Shown: positions 45,185 to 53,207 of the stretch, piece by piece | Layout of the letters: each line of letters starts with the position of its first letter | Position numbering within the stretch: the first letter of the stretch is position 1 | Origin: Streptomyces sp. ITFR-16 | GTDB taxonomy: Bacteria; Actinomycetota; Actinomycetes; Streptomycetales; Streptomycetaceae | Assembly (NCBI RefSeq): GCF_031844705.1 | Contig: NZ_CP134609.1 | Location: 6,696,001 to 6,760,000, forward strand | DNA: 64,000 nucleotides | Direction: 5' to 3' | Translations under genes and position numbers: made by a program | Notes under the pieces: generated by a model | Told to the model about the DNA's origin: nothing | The model's database searches: none | What the model saw: the letters and a program-made list of their open reading frames with translations, nothing else

Positions 45185-46021
45185 TCAGTGCGCGGCCGCC
45201 TCGAAGAGCCTGTGCATGGCGTAGCTCAGCTCGACGACATCGCGCACGGGCTCGGGGAACTCGAAGCGCGCGTCGAAGCAGGAGCCGCCCTCCGGCTCGC
45301 AGAAGCGCACCCGCAGCCCGAGCCGGTCCAGCGCCACGGGCACCACGGCCGGGCGCTGCGCGGCGCAGACCCGGGCGGCCCGCTCGCCGAGCAGTCCGCA
45401 CAGCGTGTCCAGCTGCTCGCCGTGGGCCGCGTGCAGATGCTGGAGCAGCTCCGCCTCGTGGTCGACGAGCGGGTCGGGCAGCGCGTCCCGGAAGTCCTCC
45501 GCGTCCACGCCCTCCACGCCCCACAGGTCGTCGACGTACGCCTCGCCCGTCTCCAGCCGCAGCAGCGTCCGGCCGGGGCCCGCCATGCCGGGCACGCAGG
45601 TCAGCCAGCCGCTCACGCGGGCGCGGCCGCGGATACGGTGGGGTACGGCGACGGGGGCGACGTCCGTGATCTCCAGCACGGCCGACAGGTCGTCGTCCTG
45701 GGCGTGTGTCGCGGCCCGCACGGCCGGGGACGCGGCGGGGAACTCGAGGAACAGGTCCCCGTCCGGACCGACGCTGCGGGAGAGCGGTGTGAGCTGGTCC
45801 GAGCCCGCGCTTTCGAGCCCGGGGATGAGCAGTACCGCCGAGCAGGTACTCTGTACGAGAGTTCGTGTGCGCTCGGCTGCTGACGGCATCCGTGTGTTTT
45901 CAAGCCCGCTGGGACGCGGCTGACCACGATCTGATCGGTCCTCCGTCGTATCGACGCCCTCAAGTGCGTCGACGCTGTCAGTGCTGTCCGTGACGTGTGT
46001 GGTGTTCCCAGGGCGAGACAT
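45185..46021 (-). CDS. DUF2470-domain protein, possibly heme/iron related
   Basis: This 278-aa protein has a disordered N-terminus (about 1-45), a split-barrel-like middle part (about 55-150) and a C-terminal DUF2470-like domain (about 180-275; LVDHEAELLQHLHAAHGEQL, VRDVVELSYAMHRLFEAAA). The domain pair resembles heme-utilisation proteins of the HugZ group, which fits the iron-box-like operator just upstream. Heme degradation itself is inferred. The ATG at 46021 has AAGGAG about 8 bases upstream. It is divergent from rpsD with 56 bases between start codons. Confidence 0.75.
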   Translation of the reverse strand: MSRPGNTTHVTDSTDSVDALEGVDTTEDRSDRGQPRPSGLENTRMPSAAERTRTLVQSTCSAVLLIPGLESAGSDQLTPLSRSVGPDGDLFLEFPAASPAVRAATHAQDDDLSAVLEITDVAPVAVPHRIRGRARVSGWLTCVPGMAGPGRTLLRLETGEAYVDDLWGVEGVDAEDFRDALPDPLVDHEAELLQHLHAAHGEQLDTLCGLLGERAARVCAAQRPAVVPVALDRLGLRVRFCEPEGGSCFDARFEFPEPVRDVVELSYAMHRLFEAAAH

Positions 46022-46035
46022 GCGATCTCCTTGAG

Positions 46036-46054
46036 TAAGGTGAGCCTAACCTAA
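46036..46054. promoter_or_regulatory. Iron box (DmdR1/IdeR-type operator)
   Basis: Read on the minus strand the site is TTAGGTTAGGCTCACCTTA. It matches the actinobacterial iron-box pattern TTAGGTTAGGCTCACCTAA at 18 of 19 positions. It overlaps -10-like TAGGTT/TAGGCT sequences for the DUF2470 gene and ends 23 bases before the rpsD start codon. Confidence 0.8.
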
Positions 46055-46077
46055 CCTACAACGGAGGTCTGGAGAAC

Positions 46078-46692
46078 GTGCCTAATCAGTCGCGTCCCAA
46101 GGTCAAGAAGAGCCGCGCGCTCGGCATCGCGCTGACGCCGAAGGCTGTCAAGTACTTCGAGGCCCGCCCCTACCCGCCGGGCGAGCACGGCCGTGGGCGC
46201 AAGCAGAACTCGGACTACAAGGTCCGTCTGCTCGAGAAGCAGCGTCTGCGCGCGCAGTACGACATCAGCGAGCGCCAGATGGCGCGCGCCTACGACCGCG
46301 CCAAGAAGGCCGAGGGCAAGACGGGCGAGGCGCTGGTCGTCGAGCTCGAGCGCCGCCTCGACGCGCTGGTCCTGCGTTCCGGTATCGCCAAGACGATCTA
46401 CCAGGCCCGCCAGATGGTCGTCCACGGCCACATCGAGGTCAACGGTGGCAAGGTCGACAAGCCGTCGTTCCGTGTCCGTCCGGACGACATCGTCATGGTC
46501 CGCGAGCGCAGCCGCGAGAAGTACCCCTTCCAGGTGGCCCGCGAGGGTGGTTACGACACCGACGGTGAGACCCCGCGCTACCTGCAGGTGAACCTGAAGG
46601 CCCTGGCCTTCCGCCTGGACCGGGACCCGAACCGCAAGGAAATCCCCGTGATCTGCGACGAGCAGCTCGTCGTCGAGTACTACGCCCGCTGA
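46078..46692 (+). CDS. rpsD: 30S ribosomal protein S4
   Basis: This 204-aa S4 has the core domain and the S4 RNA-binding domain (RRLDALVLRSGIAKTIYQARQMVVHGHIEVNG). Its N-terminus (PNQSRPKVKKSRALGIALTPKAV) has none of the zinc-binding cysteines found in C+ S4 proteins. In Streptomyces rpsD lies away from the rpoA operon, as here. The GTG start is preceded by GGAGG at 46063-46067. The iron-box-like operator in its leader region is unusual for a ribosomal gene. Confidence 0.96.
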   Translation: MPNQSRPKVKKSRALGIALTPKAVKYFEARPYPPGEHGRGRKQNSDYKVRLLEKQRLRAQYDISERQMARAYDRAKKAEGKTGEALVVELERRLDALVLRSGIAKTIYQARQMVVHGHIEVNGGKVDKPSFRVRPDDIVMVRERSREKYPFQVAREGGYDTDGETPRYLQVNLKALAFRLDRDPNRKEIPVICDEQLVVEYYAR

Positions 46693-46710
46693 TCCAGGCG
46701 TAGCCGCTCT

Positions 46711-48951
46711 TCACCGGCGCTCAGGCCCGCCCCTTCCCGATGTCGGGGAGGCGGCGGGCTTTCGCGTTCTCCCCGGCGCCGGCACGGACCCGGGCCGGTC
46801 CTCGGCCCCGCCCTCCGCCCCGCCCCGCCGCCCGCCGGGCCGTCCCGTGAGCGCCCTGGCGACCACCGCGTCCGCTCCCAGCTCCCGGCCCGCGCGCAGT
46901 CCCGCCGCGTACCGCGCCTCGCCCAGCTCATGGCGGGCCAGCTCCGCGCACCGGGCCCTCGGCGCCCCGTAGTGCGCGGAACCGAACAGCGGCAGCCCCA
47001 CCGACGGCCAGATCCGGTCGGCCGCCCCCTGGAGCAGCGCCGCCTCGTCCGCGTCGCCCTCGACCACCGTCACCAGGGCCAGCAGCTCCAGCGCGAGGAC
47101 GGTGCCGAGCAGGTCGTGGAAGGCGTGGGTGATGGCCAGCGACTCCCCGAGCAGCTCCCGGGCCCGCTGGGGACGGCCCCGTTGCAGGGTGGCGAAGGCC
47201 AGGACGTAGAGCGCGTAGCTCAGGGCCCACCGCTCGCCGTGGTCCTCGCAGATGTCCCGTACCTCTTCGCAGATGACGACGGCCCGGTCCAGATCGCCCC
47301 GGAAGCCGATCGCCATCGCCAGCTCCACCTGGGCCATCAGCACGTTGCTGTTCAGCTCGCCGAGCTCCCGGTAACGGCCCAGCGCGTCGTGCAGCAGGTC
47401 CTGGGCGCGCTCCATGTCGTCGGTGACCAGCGCCAGGCAGCCCGTGCGGTGCACCGCGTAGGCCGCCGCCGTGGCATCGCCCGCCCGCTCCGCCTCGTCC
47501 CGGCACTCGGTCAGCGCCGAGATCGCGCCCACCGGGTCGCCCTGGAGCACCGCGACATAGCCGAGCACCCACAGGGCCTTGAGCCGCGAGGTGTCGTGCG
47601 CGGTCTCCTCCTCCAGCACATGGTCCAGCCAGTGCCGGCCCTCCGAGAGCCGCCCGCAGCCGACCCACAGGAACCAGAGCGTGCCCGCCAGGTACTGCGC
47701 GAGGTGCGCCTCCTCCGGGCTCTCCAGCGAACACTCCATGGCCCGTCGCAGATTGGGCAGTTCGCTCTCCACCCGGGCCGCCACCTCGGCCTGGCGGGGG
47801 CTGAACCAGTCGAGCTCGCACCAGGTCGCCAGCCCCAGGAACCAGTCCCGGTGCCGCCGCCGCAGCCGGTCGGTGTCGCCGGTGGCCGTCAGCCACTCGG
47901 CGCCGTACTCGCGCACGGTGTCCAGCATCCGGTAGCGGGTGCCCACCGCGGAGTCCTCGCGCAGGACGACGGACTGGGCGAGCAGCCCGGAGAGCACGTC
48001 GAGCAGCGAGTCGGCTGGCAGTTCGGGGCCGCTGCAGATGTACTCGACCGCCTCCAGGTCGAACTGCCCGGCGAAGACCGAGAGCCGGGCCCACAGCAGC
48101 CGCTGCTCCGGGGCGCACAGCTCATGGCTCCAGCCGATGGCGGTACGGAGCGTCTGGTGCCGCGCCAGCGCGCTGCGGCTGCCGCCGGTCAGCAGCCGGA
48201 AGCGGTCGTCGAGCCGTTGCAGCACCTGCTCGGTCGACAGGGCGCGCAGCCGGCCCGCCGCCAGCTCCAGAGCGAGCGGGATCCCGTCCAGCCGACGGCA
48301 CAGCTCCCCGGCCGGTCCCCGGGTGCGGTCGGTCAGCCGGAAGTCCGGGCGTACCGCCGCGGCCCGCTCGGCGAAGAGCCGGAGCGCGTCGTTGTCCGTC
48401 ATGGTCGCCAGCGGGTAGGTGGCCTCGCCGTCGAGTTCCAGCGGCAGCCGGCCGGCCGCCAGGACCCGCAGCCGGGGGGCCCGGCGCAGCAGATCGCGTA
48501 CCAACTCGGCGCAGGCGTCGACGAGATGCTCGAAGCCGTCGATCACCAGGAGCAGACGGTGCCTGGCGCAGTGCTCGACGAGCGCGGCGCGGGGCGGTCT
48601 GGTGGTGTGGTCGGTGAGGCCCAGGGCGTCCACCAGGGCGTGTTCGAGCAGCCCGGCGTCGTGGACGGCGGACAGCTCCACCAGCCACACCCCGTCGCAG
48701 TACCGTTTCTCCAAAAGCGCGGCGGCTCTGGTCACCAGTCGGGTCTTGCCCACGCCGCCCACCCCGACGACGGTCACCAGGCGGGACTCCTCCAGCAGCC
48801 GGGCGAGTTCGGCCAGCTCGTCCTCGCGTCCCACGAATCTGTTCAGCTCCGCCGGGAGGTTCCCCCGGGGTGTGCGCACGGGACCGTCCTGGCCGGCGGA
48901 GGGGGAGCCGGAGTCGTCGGGGGGCGGAGAGGGGCGCTGAGAGCGTCGCAT
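46711..48951 (-). CDS. STAND-type NTPase with TPR-like repeats, no DNA-binding domain seen
   Basis: This 746-aa protein resembles the AfsR/LuxR-type STAND ATPases. After a short linker comes NLPAELNRFVGREDELAELARLL, Walker A GVGGVGKT (63-70), Walker B LLLVIDGFEHL, the sensor block AAGRLPLEL and the GLPL-like IPLALELAAGRLRAL. A winged-helix-like region and a helical TPR-type array (about 380-690) follow. The last 40 residues are Gly/Arg/Pro-rich. Neither an N-terminal SARP domain nor a C-terminal LuxR helix-turn-helix is visible in any frame nearby, so it may act on a partner protein. The ATG at 48951 is chosen over the longer frame. Confidence 0.8.
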   Translation of the reverse strand: MRRSQRPSPPPDDSGSPSAGQDGPVRTPRGNLPAELNRFVGREDELAELARLLEESRLVTVVGVGGVGKTRLVTRAAALLEKRYCDGVWLVELSAVHDAGLLEHALVDALGLTDHTTRPPRAALVEHCARHRLLLVIDGFEHLVDACAELVRDLLRRAPRLRVLAAGRLPLELDGEATYPLATMTDNDALRLFAERAAAVRPDFRLTDRTRGPAGELCRRLDGIPLALELAAGRLRALSTEQVLQRLDDRFRLLTGGSRSALARHQTLRTAIGWSHELCAPEQRLLWARLSVFAGQFDLEAVEYICSGPELPADSLLDVLSGLLAQSVVLREDSAVGTRYRMLDTVREYGAEWLTATGDTDRLRRRHRDWFLGLATWCELDWFSPRQAEVAARVESELPNLRRAMECSLESPEEAHLAQYLAGTLWFLWVGCGRLSEGRHWLDHVLEEETAHDTSRLKALWVLGYVAVLQGDPVGAISALTECRDEAERAGDATAAAYAVHRTGCLALVTDDMERAQDLLHDALGRYRELGELNSNVLMAQVELAMAIGFRGDLDRAVVICEEVRDICEDHGERWALSYALYVLAFATLQRGRPQRARELLGESLAITHAFHDLLGTVLALELLALVTVVEGDADEAALLQGAADRIWPSVGLPLFGSAHYGAPRARCAELARHELGEARYAAGLRAGRELGADAVVARALTGRPGGRRGGAEGGAEDRPGSVPAPGRTRKPAASPTSGRGGPERR
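46725..46759. terminator. Stem-loop between rpsD and the STAND gene
   Basis: GCCCGCC...TTCCCGA (46725-46740) pairs imperfectly with TCGGGGAG...GGCGGGC (46743-46759). It lies after the rpsD stop and within the last codons of the convergent gene. Confidence 0.55.
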
Positions 48952-49147
48952 GAAACACGCAGAGTACTGGCTTGAAAGCTCTCCGTACAATCTCGTCGCC
49001 ACAACTCCCGCGGGGCCCGCCGGTCATGCGGTACAGGGCGCGAGTCCCGGCGCGATAGGCTCGGGGACGGTGACCGGCCGCCGCGACGGCCGTCGCCGAA
49101 CGAGCAGACAAGACAGAGACAGACGACAAGCCAGAGAGCGGTGCACT

Positions 49148-49603
49148 GTGTCCGGTGGTGAGGTGGCCGGGATCCTGGTGGCCGTCTTCTGGGCGATCCT
49201 GGTTTCGTTCCTCGCCGTCGTGCTGGTGAGGCTCGCCCAGACGCTCAGGGCGACCACCAAACTCGTGGCGGACGTGACCGAACAGGCCGTCCCGCTGCTG
49301 GCCGACGCCTCTGCGACCGTCCGCTCCGCGCAGACCCAGCTCGACAAGGTCGACGCGATCGCGACGGACGTCCAGGAGGTCACCTCCAACGCCTCGGCAC
49401 TCTCCACCACCGTCGCCTCGACGTTCGGCGGGCCGCTGGTCAAGGTCGCCGCGTTCGGCTACGGCGTCCGGCAGGCCATCGGCCGCAAGAGCGCACCCGA
49501 GCCGGAGAAGCGCTCCCGGCGTTCGGTGATCGTCGGCCGGACCGTGCCGTCCGCGCGCGGACGGAAGCGCAACGGACAGAAACCCCGCGGACCGAAGGAC
49601 TGA
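49148..49603 (+). CDS. DUF948-like membrane protein
   Basis: This 151-aa protein has one N-terminal transmembrane helix (about 6-28), a helical segment of about 70 residues with heptad character (VADVTEQAVPLLADASATVRSAQTQLDKVDAI) and a basic tail. This is the DUF948 layout, related to methyl-accepting-like helical membrane proteins of unknown role. It starts an apparent operon with the DUF6167 gene and alaS. The start is GTG; TAGGCT at 49056-49061 is a possible -10 box. Confidence 0.78.
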   Translation: MSGGEVAGILVAVFWAILVSFLAVVLVRLAQTLRATTKLVADVTEQAVPLLADASATVRSAQTQLDKVDAIATDVQEVTSNASALSTTVASTFGGPLVKVAAFGYGVRQAIGRKSAPEPEKRSRRSVIVGRTVPSARGRKRNGQKPRGPKD

Positions 49604-49610
49604 CGCAGCG

Positions 49611-49961
49611 ATGTTCCGCCGTACGTTCTGGTTCACCGCCGGCGCAGCAGCCGGCGTCTGGGCCACCACCAAGGTCAACCGCAAGATCAAGCAGCTGACC
49701 CCCGAGAGCCTCGCGGCGCAGGCCGCCGACAAGGCGCTGGTGGCCGGCCACAGGCTCAAGGACTTCGCGCTGGACGTCCGCGAAGGCATGGTCAGGCGCG
49801 AGGCCGAACTCGGCGAGGCGCTGGGCCTGGAGGCACCGGTCGACCCCGATCTCCCCGTGCGGCGCCACTTCGCCGTCGAAGCGGCGGAGCGGGACGGGCG
49901 CCCGCCCGCCACGTACCGCAAGCTCCCCTACAACTCGTACAACCGGAATGAGGACCACTGA
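49611..49961 (+). CDS. DUF6167-like small protein
   Basis: This 116-aa protein starts MFRRTFWFTAGAAAGVWATTKVNRK, with a short hydrophobic segment (about 6-19), then a helical, charged region and a C-terminal LPYNSYNRNEDH tail. It looks like the streptomycete family placed directly before alaS. No function is known. It follows the DUF948 gene by 7 bases and its stop shares one base with the alaS ATG (TGATG). Confidence 0.78.
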   Translation: MFRRTFWFTAGAAAGVWATTKVNRKIKQLTPESLAAQAADKALVAGHRLKDFALDVREGMVRREAELGEALGLEAPVDPDLPVRRHFAVEAAERDGRPPATYRKLPYNSYNRNEDH

Positions 49962-52630
49962 TGGAGTCGGCAGAAATTCGTCGCCGCTGGCTGAGCTTCT
50001 ACGAGGAGCGCGGTCACACCGTTGTCCCTTCGGCGTCGCTCATCGCGGACGACCCGACTCTGCTGCTGGTCCCGGCCGGCATGGTGCCCTTCAAGCCGTA
50101 CTTCCTCGGTGAGGTCAAGCCGCCCGCCCCCCGCGTCACCAGCGTGCAGAAGTGCGTGCGTACGCCGGACATCGAAGAGGTGGGCAAGACCACCCGGCAC
50201 GGCACCTTCTTCCAGATGTGCGGCAACTTCTCCTTCGGCGACTACTTCAAGGAAGGCGCCATCGAGTACGCCTGGGAGCTGCTCACCAGCTCCGTGGCGG
50301 ACGGCGGCTTCGGCCTGGAGCCCGAGCGCCTGTGGATCACGGTCTACCTCGACGACGACGAGGCCGAGGCCATCTGGCGGGACAAGATCGGCGTCCCCGC
50401 CGAGCGCATCCAGCGCCTGGGCAAGAAGGACAACTTCTGGTCCATGGGCGTCCCCGGTCCCTGCGGCCCCTGTTCCGAGATCAACTACGACCGCGGCCCC
50501 GAGTTCGGCGTCGAGGGCGGCCCGGCCGTCAACGACGAGCGGTACGTGGAGATCTGGAACCTGGTCTTCATGCAGTACGAGCGCGGCGCCGGCGACGGCA
50601 AGGACGACTTCCCGATCCTCGGTGACCTGCCGTCCAAGAACATCGACACCGGCCTCGGCCTCGAACGCCTCGCGATGATCCTGCAGGGCGTGCAGAACAT
50701 GTACGAGACCGACACCCTGCGCGTCGTCATGGACAAGGCCACCGAGCTGACCGGGGTGCGCTACGGCGCCGCCGACGCCACGGACGTCTCGCTGCGCGTG
50801 GTCGCCGACCACATCCGCACCTCCGTCATGCTCATCGGCGACGGCGTCACCCCCGGCAACGAGGGCCGCGGCTATGTGCTGCGCCGCATCATGCGCCGCG
50901 CCATCCGCAACATGCGGCTGATGGGCGCCACCGGCTCCGTCGTGAGCGAGCTGGTCGACGTCGTGATCAACACGATGGGACAGCAGTACCCGGAGCTGAT
51001 CACCGACCGCAAGCGCATCGAGACCGTCGCGCTCGCCGAGGAGGCCGCGTTCCTCAAGGCCCTCAAGGGCGGCACGAACATCCTGGAGACCGCCGTCACC
51101 GAGACCAAGGCCGCCGGCGGGCGGGTCCTCGCCGGCGACAAGGCGTTCCTGCTCCACGACACCTGGGGCTTCCCGATCGACCTCACCCTGGAGATGGCCG
51201 CCGAACAGGGCCTCTCCGTGGACGAGGACGGCTTCCGCCGTCTGATGCAGGAGCAGCGCGACAAGGCCAAGGCCGACGCCAAGGCCAAGAAGACCGGCCA
51301 CGCCGACCTGTCCGCCTACCGCGAGGTCGCGGACAACTCCGGCGTCACCGAGTTCACCGGCTACACCGCCACCGAGGGCGAGTCCACGATCGTCGGCCTC
51401 CTCGTCGACGGGGTCCCCTCGCCCGCTGCCTCCGAGGGCGACGAGGTCGAGGTCGTCCTCGACCGCACCCCCTTCTACGCCGAGGGCGGCGGCCAGCTCG
51501 CCGACCAGGGCCGCATCCGGCTCGACACCGGCGCCGTCATCGTGGTGCGCGACGTCCAGCAGCCGGTCCCGGGCGTCTCCGTCCACAAGGGCTCGGTCCA
51601 GGTCGGAGAGGTGACGGTCGGCGCGTCCGCCTTCGCAGCCATCGACAACACCCGCCGCCGGGCCATCGCCCGCGCCCACAGCGCCACCCACCTCACGCAC
51701 CAGGCGCTGCGCGACGCGCTGGGCCCGACGGCGGCCCAGGCCGGTTCGGAGAACTCCCCGGGCCGCTTCCGCTTCGACTTCGGCTCGCCCGCCGCGGTAC
51801 CCGGCACGGTCCTCACCGACGTCGAGCAGAAGATCAACGAGGTGCTGGCCCGCGAGCTGGACGTCCAGGCCGAGGTCATGTCGATCGACGAGGCCAAGAA
51901 GCAGGGTGCCATCGCCGAGTTCGGCGAGAAGTACGGCGAGCGCGTCCGCGTCGTCACCATCGGCGACTTCTCCAAGGAGCTGTGCGGCGGCACGCACGTC
52001 CACAACACCGCCCAGCTCGGTCTGGTGAAGCTGCTCGGCGAGTCGTCCATCGGTTCCGGCGTCCGCCGCATCGAGGCGCTCGTCGGCGTCGACGCGTACA
52101 ACTTCCTCGCCCGGGAGCACACGGTCGTCGCCCAGCTCCAGGAGCTGGTCAAGGGCCGTCCCGAGGAGCTTCCGGAGAAGATCGCCGGGATGCTCGGCAA
52201 GCTGAAGGACGCCGAGAAGGAGATCGAGAAGTTCCGCGCGGAGAAGGTCCTCGCGGCCGCCGCCGGTCTGGTCGACTCCGCCCAGGACGTCCGGGGCGTC
52301 GCCCTGGTCACCGGCCAGGTGCCGGACGGCACCTCCACCGACGATCTGCGCAAGCTCGTCCTCGACGTGCGCGGGCGCATCCAGGGCGGCCGGCCGGCCG
52401 TCGTGGCCCTGTTCACCACCGCCAACGGGCGCCCGCTGACCGTCATCGCCACCAACGAGGCCGCCCGCGAGCGCGGTCTCAAGGCCGGTGACCTGGTCCG
52501 TACCGCCGCCAAGACCCTCGGCGGCGGTGGCGGCGGCAAGCCGGACGTCGCCCAGGGCGGCGGCCAGAACCCGGAGGCCATCGGCGACGCCGTCGCGGCC
52601 GTCGAACGCCTCGTCACCGAGACGGCGTGA
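49961..52630 (+). CDS. alaS: Alanyl-tRNA synthetase
   Basis: This 889-aa class II synthetase has the catalytic domain (RRRWLSFYEERGHTVVPSASL; motif 2 TRHGTFFQMCGNFSFGDYFK), the editing domain with HSATHLTH and the zinc-site CGGTHV, and the C-terminal C-Ala domain containing a GGGGGGKPDVAQGGG segment. All parts are complete. The ATG overlaps the stop of the DUF6167 gene by one base. The ruvX start overlaps its stop (GTGA), so the operon continues. Confidence 0.97.
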   Translation: MESAEIRRRWLSFYEERGHTVVPSASLIADDPTLLLVPAGMVPFKPYFLGEVKPPAPRVTSVQKCVRTPDIEEVGKTTRHGTFFQMCGNFSFGDYFKEGAIEYAWELLTSSVADGGFGLEPERLWITVYLDDDEAEAIWRDKIGVPAERIQRLGKKDNFWSMGVPGPCGPCSEINYDRGPEFGVEGGPAVNDERYVEIWNLVFMQYERGAGDGKDDFPILGDLPSKNIDTGLGLERLAMILQGVQNMYETDTLRVVMDKATELTGVRYGAADATDVSLRVVADHIRTSVMLIGDGVTPGNEGRGYVLRRIMRRAIRNMRLMGATGSVVSELVDVVINTMGQQYPELITDRKRIETVALAEEAAFLKALKGGTNILETAVTETKAAGGRVLAGDKAFLLHDTWGFPIDLTLEMAAEQGLSVDEDGFRRLMQEQRDKAKADAKAKKTGHADLSAYREVADNSGVTEFTGYTATEGESTIVGLLVDGVPSPAASEGDEVEVVLDRTPFYAEGGGQLADQGRIRLDTGAVIVVRDVQQPVPGVSVHKGSVQVGEVTVGASAFAAIDNTRRRAIARAHSATHLTHQALRDALGPTAAQAGSENSPGRFRFDFGSPAAVPGTVLTDVEQKINEVLARELDVQAEVMSIDEAKKQGAIAEFGEKYGERVRVVTIGDFSKELCGGTHVHNTAQLGLVKLLGESSIGSGVRRIEALVGVDAYNFLAREHTVVAQLQELVKGRPEELPEKIAGMLGKLKDAEKEIEKFRAEKVLAAAAGLVDSAQDVRGVALVTGQVPDGTSTDDLRKLVLDVRGRIQGGRPAVVALFTTANGRPLTVIATNEAARERGLKAGDLVRTAAKTLGGGGGGKPDVAQGGGQNPEAIGDAVAAVERLVTETA

Positions 52631-53112
52631 CGCCGGAGATGACGCAGATGCGCCGAGGTCGCCGGCTGGCGATCGATGTCGGGGACGCCCGGATCGGGGT
52701 CGCCTCGTGCGACCCCGACGGGATTCTCGCCACGCCGGTGGAGACCGTGCCGGGACGTGATGTCCCGGCCGCCCACCGGCGGCTCGGGCAGATCGTCGCG
52801 GAGTACGAGCCGATCGAGGTCGTCGTCGGACTGCCCCGCTCGCTCGGTGGCGGGGAGGGGCCGGCCGCGGCCAAGGTCCGCGCTTTCACCGATGTGCTCG
52901 CCCGTGCGGTTGCACCCATTCCGGTGCGATTGGTGGACGAGAGGATGACCACAGTGACGGCCAGTCAAGGGCTGCGCGCATCGGGCGTGAAGTCCAAAAA
53001 AGGCCGATCCGTCATTGATCAGGCTGCCGCTGTGGTGATCCTTCAGAACGCTCTGGAGTCCGAACGGGCTTCGGGCAATCCACCCGGCGAAGCCGTCGAA
53101 GTGGTTGTCTGA
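52627..53112 (+). CDS. ruvX: YqgF/RuvX-family nuclease
   Basis: This 161-aa RNase H-like protein begins its fold with AIDVGDARIGVASCDPDG (the catalytic Asp) and contains VVVGLPRSLGG and VDERMTTVTA, then a late Asp in SVIDQAAAVVIL. The family acts in 16S rRNA 5'-end processing. The GTG at 52627 overlaps the alaS stop; ATG codons at 52639 and 52648 are also possible, the last with GGAG 8 bases upstream. The 3' half is less GC-rich than its neighbours. Confidence 0.92.
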   Translation: MTPEMTQMRRGRRLAIDVGDARIGVASCDPDGILATPVETVPGRDVPAAHRRLGQIVAEYEPIEVVVGLPRSLGGGEGPAAAKVRAFTDVLARAVAPIPVRLVDERMTTVTASQGLRASGVKSKKGRSVIDQAAAVVILQNALESERASGNPPGEAVEVVV

Positions 53113-53142
53113 TCGCGATACGGTAACGTTCCGCGCGATGCG

Positions 53143-53164
53143 GCGGTGTTCGAAAAAACACCGC
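53143..53164 (+). terminator. Hairpin in the ruvX-mltG gap
   Basis: GCGGTGTT (53143-53150) pairs with AACACCGC (53157-53164) around a CGAAAA loop. It may be a weak terminator or a processing site; TAACGT and TACGGT boxes just upstream leave a separate mltG promoter possible. Confidence 0.35.
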
Positions 53165-53207
53165 ACAGCAAAGAGACGGAATGTCGTCTCGCGGCTCAAG
53201 GGGATCG

